Positions 32,372-42,382 of a stretch of 64,000 nucleotides of DNA are shown here, piece after piece. The translations under genes were made by a program, and so were the position numbers. The stretch comes from Cristatella mucedo (taxonomy: Eukaryota; Bryozoa; Phylactolaemata; Cristatellidae). Below the pieces are notes generated by a model that did not search any database, was not told the DNA's origin, and saw nothing but the letters and a program-made list of their open reading frames with translations. Position 1 is the first letter of the stretch; each line of letters starts with the position of its first letter. Location of the stretch: positions 147,501-211,500 of the forward strand of contig WPIO01000156.1 in assembly GCA_009760855.2 (NCBI GenBank). Reading direction: 5' to 3'.

Positions 32372-33215
32372 TATAATAATAATAACCCACTTGCATTGCA
32401 CCTTCTGACAACTGAACCTCGTTGTAGGCACTTTACTGATGCAGTATTATAAGCATTATCAAATGACTGGTGGTAACATCCGAAAGCAGCAGGCACATTG
32501 TAAGCACTTACATGTTCACGAGAGACGAATAACATAGGCCCACCAAATGCTGTCACAAACACGAGCATTTTAAATGCGGTCATGTCAGAGGAAGTTGGGA
32601 CGTGCGTTGCTAGTAAGTTCCTGGCTTTGGGAGCACAGGAATTAAAGGCTTGGTCTCCGGTGGTTTTGAGGTTGGTACTAGTTATGGTTCAAGCTTTTTA
32701 TTGAGAACGTTGTACGATTCTTCACCTGACAGGGGAGCAGTTCTGATGGGTCGGCTGCAGCAAGAGAATGAAGGGACCTCAACGTAAGTGATAGAACCTT
32801 GAAGTCGGTGAGCTGCCTAATTGAGAGCCAGTGCAGGGCGGCTAGAAGTGGTTCGGTGTAACAACTGCGAAGCTTCCGACCGACGAGTCTAGCTGCCGAG
32901 TTTAGCACCAACTGAAAGCGCCCGATTGAACGTCGCGGTAGATGAGCAAGCAGTGAATTTCAGAAGTCGGAACATCATAAATATATGGACCAATGTCGAT
33001 GTAGCATCCCTGTCTTAGCAAAGGCCAAATTTTACCAATGTTTTACAGTTTAAAGTGGGCAGAATTGGCTATGCACTTGATGTGGTCGTCTAACGAAAGG
33101 TCACTTTGTAACAGGACGCCCAGATTAAGTGCCCGTTCAACTGGGGATCGCCGGAAGAGCCGAATTTGAGCGTTAGGTTTTTCAATTTTTTACACACATT
33201 TTATCGCAAGAGGTA
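32372..33215 (-). mobile_element. Old LINE-A copy (copy A)
   Basis: Tail (32372-32440), 3' UTR and the ORF2 C-terminal domain, including the open piece 32911-32678 with LNSAARLVGRKLRSCYTEPL and LAALHWLSIRQLTDFKVLSL. Diverged from the other LINE-A copies. B carries it at 53125-54090 with a younger tail inserted at 53211-53355. Confidence 0.78.
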
Positions 33216-34124
33216 CCACTTCTTTCCATCTTAGAAAAACTAAGAAGCCATTCTCATACGCAGTGGCCGGCGACAGTTGATTCCAAACAGCGATGGCATT
33301 ACTTCACTAAATCATGCAGGTGGACATATTTAGTACAGGCCAAAGATAAACATAACAAAAGCTTTGAACCTTGACCAGAGCTGACGTTCGGACGAACACA
33401 AACGCACGTGGCGACTCAAAATTGCAATCGACCCGAACAAATGATTAATACGTTGCGCCGCCCTCGCTCACCGGCACGATGAAGCAGCGAGAACATGCGG
33501 CCGGCCCTACCAGCAGCTATTCGGCCGCGCAGGTTCGTCTGCTGCGACGGCACGTGATCTTCGATGCTGCTATTAACTCTAGCAGAGCCGTAAACCACTT
33601 TCCGCTGTTGGGAAATGCGACTGTGTGTCCGAGATTAAGGACGCATTTAGTTAGACTCTGTTAAGACTACGAGCAAAGCGACTACCGCGAGCCGAATAGC
33701 CCGGCAGGCAAACCGCCGGAAGCAAGAACGACGCAAGCCAATTTCCGGTCGCGCGGCACACCTCTCGCTCGCTCGTTTGCTGTACTCTATATACTATATA
33801 CTCTATATACTATATCTGTATACTTAATGCTATACTCATTTTACGGTGGAAATTTGTAAGCATCTGCTCGAAACTGGAGGATAATCTTCTCGCAGTAGCG
33901 GAAGAATATGGAGTTAACGACTATACTGGCAATTTAAGCATTTCGCCAGTATTTATAATCATAGTAATCGTGGTTGTAGCGGGTTTCAGCCGGTTGGAAT
34001 TTCAAGTAATCTCGCCGTTAGAACGTGCCGATTGAATTTGCCGGAAGTGATATCGCAAAACCACTTATCAGGCTGCGTAAAATAATTCTCTCCACGCATG
34101 TGGTGGCTTGGTAGAGTGAGTTTA
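33216..34124. other. Unassigned right part of unit A
   Basis: Matches B 54095-54995 almost base for base. It contains a TATACTCTATA-rich microsatellite at 33780-33825. Short minus and plus frames (33598-33416, 33479-33664) have no motif. Confidence 0.4.
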
Positions 34125-34997
34125 TAATAATAATAACAATAATAATATTGCACTTGATCAAGCGCCCTCAGAGAACTTGATCTCTTTCCAGGCGCTTTAC
34201 ATTTGCTGCAAAGGGAAATGCAATTGAATGGTAAGTAAAATCATGCTTGAATAACAAATAAAAAGAATAATATAGTTTGGGCTGACATGCACTGGGTCAG
34301 CATGCAAATGTTGTTAGTGGCAGCATGCACGGTGTCCGCACGCAAAAGCACATGAATGACGAATCACAGGGACCCACTGAATGCTGTCCTAAATAGGTGT
34401 TTTTAAGTTCTTTTGAAATGTGGTCAGGTCAGGGGATGCTCTGACGCAGGTCGGGAGGGAGTTCCAGGCTTTGGGAGCATACGAACTAAATGCAAGGTCT
34501 CCAAAGGATTTAAGGTTTGTACGAGGTATTTCTAGACTGTTGGATTCCGAAAAGCGGGTGGTACGATGCTTGGCCTGATGGGTTGTATATCTGAGAGATA
34601 GGCTGGAGCCATAGAATGAAGAGACCTAAAAGGGAGCGACAAAACCTTGAAGTCAATCCGTTGCTTGACTGGTAGCCAGTGCAGGTCGGCGAGAAGTGGA
34701 GTAATGTGGCAGCTGCGACGCTCACGACAGACAAGCCTAGCTGCAGAGTTTTGCACCGGCTGCAATAGCCTGATCGCGAATGCTGGTAGGCCAGTAAGCA
34801 GTGAGTTGCAGAAGTCGAGACGGGATGTCACGAATGCATGGACCAACTTAAACGTGGTATCCTTATCTAAACAAGCCCGAATTTTAGCATTGTTATGAAG
34901 TTGAAAATAGGCAGATTTAACTGTGGAGCAGATATGGTCGTCTAACGAGAGGTCGCTTCGGAATATGACACCTAGATTTCGAGCTGATTTGACAGAT
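34125..34997 (-). mobile_element. LINE-A copy at the A/B junction
   Basis: ATT-repeat end with aac interruptions (34130-34150), hairpin, 3' UTR and ORF2 back to NLGVIFRSDLSLDDH (about 34970). B lacks it: there the flanks 54997 and 55436 enclose 440 different bases, so insertion in A came with loss of those bases, or B gained them. Confidence 0.87.
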
Positions 34998-35081
34998 ATG
35001 GTGACAGAGGCCTTTGATTTAGGCGACTGCCTTTTCACGTTGGAATACTGGTTGGCTGTTTGATGTGCATTTATGTCCGGA

Positions 35082-35205
35082 TCATCACCCGAGGTCGCGG
35101 GTTTGATTCCTGCAGTGGGCGATCCTGTATCGCCACTGCAAGCGGTGGCGACAGCCGTAAAGGCTCTTCTGTCACTATACAAAAAGAGGCCGTTCAATCA
35201 GCTAA
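35082..35205 (+). mobile_element. SINE1, 5'-truncated
   Basis: Begins just before the B box (cgaggtcgcgggtttgattcc) and runs through the SINE1 body to aaaaagaggccgttcaatc. The B-unit spacer (55510) continues differently after tccggatca, so this is a private insertion. Confidence 0.75.
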
Positions 35206-35224
35206 AAGTAATTTATGTTATTTT

Positions 35225-35325
35225 TTATTCAGCTGTGAGTTCGCTATACGAAACTCCTGCGTAACAACCTATATAGCCTTTGTGGCTTTCTGGAGTTTCA
35301 GACGTAGTTGCACTACATTACAAAA
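35225..35325 (+). mobile_element. LINE-B 3' end fragment
   Basis: gctatacgaaactcctgcgt through ggagtttcagacgtagttgc to actacattac. Diverged from the other LINE-B tails. Confidence 0.65.
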
Positions 35326-35352
35326 ACATATGCCTTGTACGTTGCTTGTACA

Positions 35353-35706
35353 TATGCTGTCCGGCATACTGAACGACTGACTAACTGTATGCAAAGGAGG
35401 TACGACCACAGTTGCCAGGAGATGGTAGCGAGTAGAATGATAATTTGCAGCTGCCGTCGCTGGTGCTAAGGTGTTCGTATCTCTTCCTCCAGCGTGAGTG
35501 CTACTTTTGTTCACGTTCCAAAATCCCTACGGGGTATCTACTGAGAATCGATCTGCAGCTGAAGGCACTGTCCTGCATCCAGCCAAGCGTAATGCTGACG
35601 CCATTCAACGTCCAAAGAGCCGAGGATTCAGAGGACACGTTGAAGGGCCGGCATGCTGCTGCCGATGCAGCTGTCGGCGATAGCTATGTCGGCGATAGCT
35701 ATACTT
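35353..35706. repeat. Spacer block shared with 57150-57480
   Basis: Same sequence in the spacer after A and after B, showing that the duplication unit extends past 34127. Both strands stay partly open. The plus frame (35498-35683 and 57289-57516) reads PAKRNADA and QRPKSRGFRGHVEGPACCC, with several silent differences between copies (AAG/AAA, AAT/AAC, GCA/GCT). The minus frame is open for 137 codons in the second copy (57546-57133). I cannot tell which, if either, is real. Confidence 0.6.
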
Positions 35707-36222
35707 GATGGCTCAAAGTGTTTTCTATCGTGCTTTTGCATGCTGGTGTAAACATGACACGATAACCGTTGGCTATTACTTCTCTTGCAGCAAGTAGCAG
35801 GGTGCCTGGTTAGCGATTACTTTCCGGATGGGCACAATAAAAATAACTTATTTTTATTTTCGCTTGTGCAGCAGCAATTAAGGAATGAGTCGAAGTTTTG
35901 CAGCGCTGCGCCTGCATTTCCTGGCGCCGGCGGCAGCACTGCATTTAGCCTTTGGGGAGTGCTGTGGCCCTCACTGCTGCCTCCAGCAAACGCAGCCTCT
36001 GACCGTGGTCACATGGATGGCTATGAGCCACTTGTAGAGCTCTGCTGCGAGCGTTGTGCCACCTCTGCAGGCCGAACTCTGAAAATACGAGGCATGCACC
36101 TAATTTCATTCAGGTGCAAGCCGCCGTCCCATTGCTGCAATAACCAACCCGTGGTAGGGCAGTAGTGAAAGCAAATATGACCTGACAGCCACCTCACCTG
36201 ATAGCACCAGCAGCTGCCTTTG

Positions 36223-36385
36223 CTATTGTGACTCCGTGTGACGGAAGAAGCTGCCGCTGGCGTCACCAGCAGCAGATTCCAACACCCATCTGCGCTTCAG
36301 CTTTCTGGCTCCTAGCCTCCATGCCTCCGGCTTGGATAGACTCTGCAGCATGCACGAGCTAGTCTCAGCAGACTCAAAAGAGTGA
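36223..36385 (-). CDS. Candidate terminal exon, copy B
   Basis: Longer version of the copy A exon at 18963-18834. After a GTTGCAG acceptor-like site it runs 54 codons to TAG, including SLSKPEAWRLGARKLKRRW and ESAAGDASGSFFRHTESQ. Copy C (59702-59540) matches with a few replacements. The parent gene is unknown. Confidence 0.3.
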
Positions 36386-36561
36386 CTGCAACCTCACCCA
36401 CTCAAGACAGCATATGCACGATATCCACCTTTTTGGCTTCTGCATCTACCGCCACCAGATCGACGCTGCTACTGTTGCTGCTATGGCTGCCACTGCTGGC
36501 ACTGGGGCAACTGCAGGCCAAGGCAGCAGGACTGGTACGAACCGAAGGCAGCCTCTTCACT

Positions 36562-37492
36562 TCACTAATTATAATAATGATACTAATAATGCATGTGCAT
36601 AACACCCTCTGAAAACTGAATCTTTCTAGGCACTTTACAACTCCATAGAACGCAACTACCAAATTTTTGGTAGTCAGATTTTAGTGGACTTTACCCAAGT
36701 CTGCCCTCAAGCTTGGGATTAATAGACCTAGCTAGTTCCATGTCTGTGGTAAACCATAGGCCGTCTGGGCAAGGGCGCTTATTAGGCTTAGCCGGAGGTG
36801 AAAACTCGATAAGCCTCTCAGCAATGGAGGTTTGAGCAGCAACTGCAAAGAAGATATTGTTTCTCTGACTGCATCAATGTCACGGTTCTTGTTGTTTTGT
36901 GATTCACGAGTGATTTTGGATGCAGAGGAGGACACATTGTCGAATGAATGGAATCGCCATATGATCAGATGAGCAAGATTCCGTACTAATAGAAGGTGGC
37001 AGCACACACAAGGGAGAGAATATTTGATCGAGTGTGTGACCCGTGTTGTAAGCCAAACCAAGCACATTTGCCACATGAGAAAAAGAGTCAGTCAGTGCAC
37101 GAAATTCAGCACATAAGGCATCAGTTAAGTCGTAAAAATGAATGTTGAAATCAACCAAAACGAGGAAAGATCAATTCTGGTACACAGAATTGAAATGAGA
37201 TCAGAGAAATCTGTAATCAAGGAGTGTTGTGTACCTAGTGGGCGATAGATTACTGCCACCATTGGCAGCTTCTTGTCGGAGGTACTTTTAACGAGTGATT
37301 CGCCTCATTAAGTGCTAAGTCAAAAGACCGGCAGCTGTGCTCTCTGCCTCTTCGGTCCAGTCCACACCAACGCACGGTGACAGACAAGCCTACATAAGGA
37401 AGCGAATATTTTTTAACAGTACTCAACGTCAGCAATCCAACCACAACTAACGGACAATGGATTAGCAAGACGAGCTGCAATGCATTCGATAA
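36562..37492 (-). mobile_element. LINE-A derivative lacking the RT (copy B)
   Basis: Same structure as in A: tail, linker, then APE endonuclease with VDFNIHFYDLTDALCAEF (37158-37100). The ATT part is more degenerate (attataataatgatactaat). Confidence 0.75.
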
Positions 37493-39299
37493 TGAAGCCA
37501 CATCGGCTAAATGAGCCGACTCCAATTAACCCACGAGGGTACGTGCCTGCTGTGTGCCCGCATACACGTTGTAAGGCACACACGTTGTAGGCACACACGT
37601 TGTAAATATCCATTCTACTTCTACGAATAGTAACTACTAAGGGAAAACAAAATGAACATTTCTGGCTATGCTTAGTAGCGAACCGGTGCACGTTGAGGCC
37701 TGCATATGCTAGGCGGCATACTCAATCTCCAAACATAAGTTTCAAGCCACAACCTGATATTTGGAGACAGGCTGGTGAAAGAAAGCACCAATCGAAGCCA
37801 GTGGCAGCTGCAAGAGCAAATATAACGACATCTGCAATGCAAGTCTAAACATAGGAGGCAGTAAAATAATTCTTATGCCACAACAATGTGAATCGGGTAA
37901 GCTATGGATTTCGAGTATGTATTGACTAATGCCCACAACTTTAAGTTTGCCAGACAAGATTAGCAGTTGGGGGAATGTCCAACAGTAAGGAGTGATGCCC
38001 CCTAGACAACACAACTTATTTCCCAAACAGCACATTTATTGATATTTCTCGAAAACCAATGGAATGATCGGCATGCACTTGGCTCAAAAAACAACAAGGG
38101 TAACATGACCTATCGTTTGATTAACAATAGCTGTCGTGTTGACCTTTTGATGACCCGTAAAAGTCAAGGTCACGTTGCTGCACTCAAGCTTAGCCAAACA
38201 TGGCTACGTCATTAAATCGACATATTCAATACCAGTCATTCTACAAATATGACAAACCCATCAAAATATGCAGGACACTTGGCTTCATACTCCCCACTTT
38301 GAAAATAACTATATATGTAAAAGAATTGTGCTATGTCACGTGTTAGCTGTCGTAACAGTTCAAAGGCATTTTGTGACAGGCACAGCTTTTGCATACTGAC
38401 ACATGATACGGAGATGAGCAGTAGGCAGTGCGAAGGCTGGTAAGCCCAAATTGTATTTCAAATTTCAAGTCAATCATACAGTTTTGGCAAAGCTGCAGAA
38501 CTGATGAGGCACACAGTACCACTAATGGACAAACACTAAGAGAAGATAGCTGAAGCTGTAAATGTAGGTAAGTATTGACAAAGAAGACTGTGTTACTCGG
38601 TTAATTAAAAAGAAGCACCCTGCTCAACGGGTGTACGAGTCCTTGCTTGGAAGGGGTGTTTTTAAATCAACGTCAGGCGACATCGTGCCTGCTTCCTGCC
38701 CTAGCATGACACTCAGTTTCTGATCAACATAAGTCGACCATGCATGCAAATAAGCTGGATTTATATGCAAGTAAATCCAATCGTACATTCCATATTTCAA
38801 GTTATCGGATACCTATTTTAGGAGATATAATATAAGCAATTTAGCAAGTTGGCATTTGACCGAATCCTTCTGCAGAAAAACTGAATAAAACCCAATCTAT
38901 AATAATATGACAGTGCTATGAAACGCTATGCATCTCACAAAGCATTAAAAAAAGATATCAATGCAGCTCTTAGTAAAAGGTCAATCTCGCAAGGCCCTTA
39001 TACTGCATTAGCAAAACAAATCGACGATAGCTTCCATAACGTGGGCTATCAAACCAAGCTAAACCCTGGCATCTGACCTGCGTTCATCAATGCAAACCTC
39101 AACCTATAAACAGCATAAATCAGAAATAGCAATCGTCTCAATTTCCCTTGAATAGAATTGAATCAACATTTGCAGACTGATTCCAGTGAATGACCTGTTA
39201 GCTCCATCCAAGTCATCAGCTGAGCGGCCGTTGTTACCTCGGTCGGTACCAGAGAACTTCATATAATCAAAGGCTGCTCCAGGAGCCAGATTAGCAGTC

Positions 39300-39722
39300 C
39301 CAGGATTCATACCTCGTACAAACCTTAAATCCTTTGGAGACCGTGCATTTAGTTGGTATGCTCCCAAAGTATGGAACTCCCTCCCGACCTGCGTCAGAAC
39401 ATCCCATGACCTGACCACATTTAAAAGAAACTTAAAAACAATTCTATTTAGGACAGCTTTTAGTGGGTCCCTGTGATTCGTCCTTCATGTGCTTATGCGT
39501 GCGGACACTGTGCATGCTGCCACTAACAACATTTGCATGCTGACCCTGTGCATGTCACCACTAACCATATTATTCAGTTTGTTTGTTATTCAAGCATGAT
39601 TTTACTTACCATTCAATTGCATTTCCCTTTGCAGCAAATGTAAAGCGCCTAGAAAGAGATCAAGTTCTCTGAGGGCGCTTTATCAAGTGCATTATTATTA
39701 TTATTGTTATTATTATTATTAT
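39300..39722 (+). mobile_element. LINE-A 3' part, private to copy B
   Basis: Starts with the codons for IPRTNLKSFGDRAF (39305), continues through YAPKVWNSLPT-like sequence and the 3' UTR to a perfect hairpin and a long ATT repeat (39690-39722). It looks young. Confidence 0.85.
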
Positions 39723-41125
39723 TCAGTAGGTGCCGTGGTAATGGACTCCTGAGTTAATACTGCGGCCCACCAGTGGTAAATTCTCAATACATTAGCCTCA
39801 ACGATAGTCTAGTTTCTGAACAATAGTCACTTCCAATTTGTGAACCAATGTAAACATAGTGATGAAAACATATTTCTGGCAAATAAATACGGAGTTGGGG
39901 CTTTGGACAGCTGTTCGCTGCAGGTTGCTAAGAGCTTCATTCAGGTACGGGGCTATGCCCAGGGCGATCGGGTTTACACTTTGTGATAGTTACAACTGTC
40001 AATCAGATGGTTGACTTCGAGGGGATGCATTACTATTCTCAAAATATTAACTCTTTTCATAGTTTAAAGTAACGTTCTGAGGGACTGCTAAGGGCTGAGC
40101 AGTTTCCATTCACCAAAAAATAACAGCTCAGTTGCTTTTACTTTTTTGTTAAAGCAAGTCACTTTGTTGAGCTCAATATTCTCTTTCCGGTGTAAACAGG
40201 TCTAACAAAATAATTTATTTCCGATGTTCCAATCATCTGTCAATCACCAAAACTTGGCAATGCTTATCTTTTAATAGGCAACCTTCCGAAAAGTTGAAAA
40301 TGTGTATTTGTTTTTCAAAACTTGATCAGACATTTTCCCATTGAGCAACACTGGAGCCGACCCATAGGGGTTGAACAAAAAGCGCTACTGTGTATCCCCA
40401 GCAGATAAACTATAGCTGATGAAGTGGACCAGAATTGCGCTGTGTCCACGTGACCTATAAAATCAACACTAAAATTAAACGGTTATGTGGCACCATAAGT
40501 TGACTATATCGCTGTCTAAACTTACGTGAAATGTACTTGCTCGATTTCAACGTTCTGCACAAGACTTTAGCTGCTGTGCTACCTGCTATATTCTCGTGAG
40601 GCTTTGATGTGAATCACAACAGGAACACTTGGAGGCCACCGTTATAGTTCACCAGGTCTGGACTCTATTTCTAAATTAGGGGCTGCAGAGCCTCTTCGAA
40701 GGATTCAGTGACAAACCGTTCAGGTTTAGCCCGGTTGTTTAGGGTGCTCGCCTCGAGCTAAGTTAGGTGAACGCATTTAATGATCAAGGCTGCAGGCTCG
40801 AGCCCCTCGATATTCACGAAATGCCTGAATGGAGATTAAGTTCTCTACCAGTGCAATAAAAATGAATTTTATTTTTAAGACAAGAGGCTAAGTACACAAA
40901 CCATCTCTGTGAGCACAATCCAATTACAAAACAATTTAGGCTAGAGAGTAAGTAAAATCACCATATCATTCTACGAAAGGCTCATTACAGATTAGTGTAA
41001 CGATTTCCAAAAGGCTTGGAAAAACGTGGTATATCAAGTGGAGGCCTCGACAATCTGAACTATGGCTGTGCTCACATTGCCCAAAAATCCTCATACATGG
41101 GTTTTCTGGGCATCACCACAGAAAG
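39723..41125. other. Sequence private to copy B
   Basis: Together with the LINE-A before it, this has no counterpart in A, where tagctccacggttgtccgga joins ccataaaggcagtaatc at about 22170. It is AT-rich, with no long ORF, and holds a SINE2 at 40722-40870. Confidence 0.6.
40722..40875 (+). mobile_element. SINE2, private to copy B
   Basis: Head tagcccggttgtttagggtg, B-box-like ggctgcaggctcgagcccc, then tail aatgcctgaatggagattaa with gttctctaccagtgcaataa. Confidence 0.7.
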
Positions 41126-41458
41126 CCGGTAGATGCCATAAAGGCAGTAATCAGTGATACCTGGTCAACGAAGAGGGCTACAGCAGCTGGCAGGGCTCAT
41201 TTGACGTTCATATGACAGGTGAGCAGAGGCACAATATGCTGCACTCACGTTTACAAAACAAGTGCCCAGTCTGTGCTGCCATTATTGCACACAGCACTAA
41301 TATTCGACCTCCACACGTGGAAAGCTTGCAGTCTAGCCGGATTCACCAAGCTTAATGTAACAAGCAGATGCTGCACACAGGCAATGGCGGCTCCAGCAGT
41401 GACACTGTTGATGTTACAGCTGCCTCGAACCCTGGCAAACCCAGATCGGCTGACTCAC

Positions 41459-41608
41459 CCCTTCATTACCCTCAGGGGTTGCAGGTGCACTTTGGCCCGT
41501 GCCGCCGGTTTCTTTGCTGGCTGCTACTGCTCTTGAAATTTGCTTCTGACTTGGGCTTGAACGCTTGCGGTCTCTGCTGCTTTTGCTGCGTCCAGGATCG
41601 CTAGAGCT
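41459..41608 (-). CDS. Candidate RS-like alternative exon (copy B)
   Basis: Counterpart of 22658-22509: 150 nt, same splice sites, no stop, with replacements such as A/T and V/G near its end. Confidence 0.4.
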
Positions 41609-41723
41609 CTTCGGAATTGAAACGATGGAGGCATCACAGCAGAAGCGTTCGCGGCAGCTAATCTCGCCACACGAACGAGGCAGACGAACCCAGCAAGACA
41701 AAGGCGGCAGACAAACGCTGCAA

Positions 41724-41769
41724 GGCGCTTTATCAAATGCATTATTACTATTATTATTATTATTATTAA
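41724..41769 (+). mobile_element. 46-base LINE-A tail insertion private to copy B
   Basis: Only ggcgctttatcaaatgc plus an ATT repeat, i.e. the last arm of the hairpin and the terminal repeat. A has an empty site (acgctgcaaagtgtctgc, about 22780). This is the shortest retrotransposition-like insertion in the window. Confidence 0.85.
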
Positions 41770-42185
41770 GGTGTCTGCATGGGAAGTTTTACAGGGTGGC
41801 TGCCCTCTGCTGCAGAAGATTGCCAATCAAACGCTAACGGTGCTGCTGCTGCCACTAGCAGGGACGGCAAGACCAACGTTCGGCAACTATGGACATGTGA
41901 GCTCGGCCTGGGATGACAACACATCATGTCAACTACCAATTCGGAATCTGACAGACACGGCCGGAAAGGGAAGGCAACGTAGCCAAGCTACAGAGGGGAT
42001 GAGGGGAGGACGACCGAACGAAATATTGAAATATGACAGCAAATGAGAAGCAAAAATAAAAAAGAACAGAAGTGACAAAGCAAACTCGGTGGTGAGGATA
42101 AAGCACAAGAGAAGACGAGAAAAAAGCAGCAGAAACCCCATAAGCAGCAGGGGCAGCATGGCACCAAATGCAGCTCAGCACCAAC

Positions 42186-42266
42186 CTGAGCAGACTTTGG
42201 CTCAACTTGGTTGGCCGAGGATGAAGGCAGTGTCTGCTTCTCTTGAAGCTGCCTGCTGCGCAATCC
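42186..42266 (-). CDS. Candidate alternative exon, 27 codons (copy B)
   Basis: Counterpart of 23283-23203 with two replacements (A to T, G to E) and a stronger acceptor. Confidence 0.42.
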
Positions 42267-42382
42267 CTGGTGAGAGATAGGAGAGGACGTTAAATCACAG
42301 GGCACCTGGCTTGCACTGCAGAAGCAAACCCAGACCAGCGAAAGCTTGGCAAAAACTCTCTTCTTAAGAAGGCATCATGTTG

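Larger units (their letters stand above)
17660..34127 (+). repeat. Segmental duplication copy A
   Basis: First of three direct tandem copies. Its landmarks recur in the same order in B and C: the block at 18258-19140 (B 35707-36560, C 59015-59885), the endonuclease-only LINE (19143-20070), the block 20190-21595, the coiled-coil gene (22500-25900), and in B also 28020-34127. Private to A are a LINE tail at 20067-20181, a LINE-B tail at 21600-21866 and a deletion at the LINE-B pair near 27650. The first 600 bases (17660-18257) are found in C but not in B. Confidence 0.92.

Noticed and set aside
39104-39418. 104-codon minus ORF as a gene
   Set aside because: Its first third is the antisense of LINE-A; only the remaining part is of interest and is mentioned as a finding.
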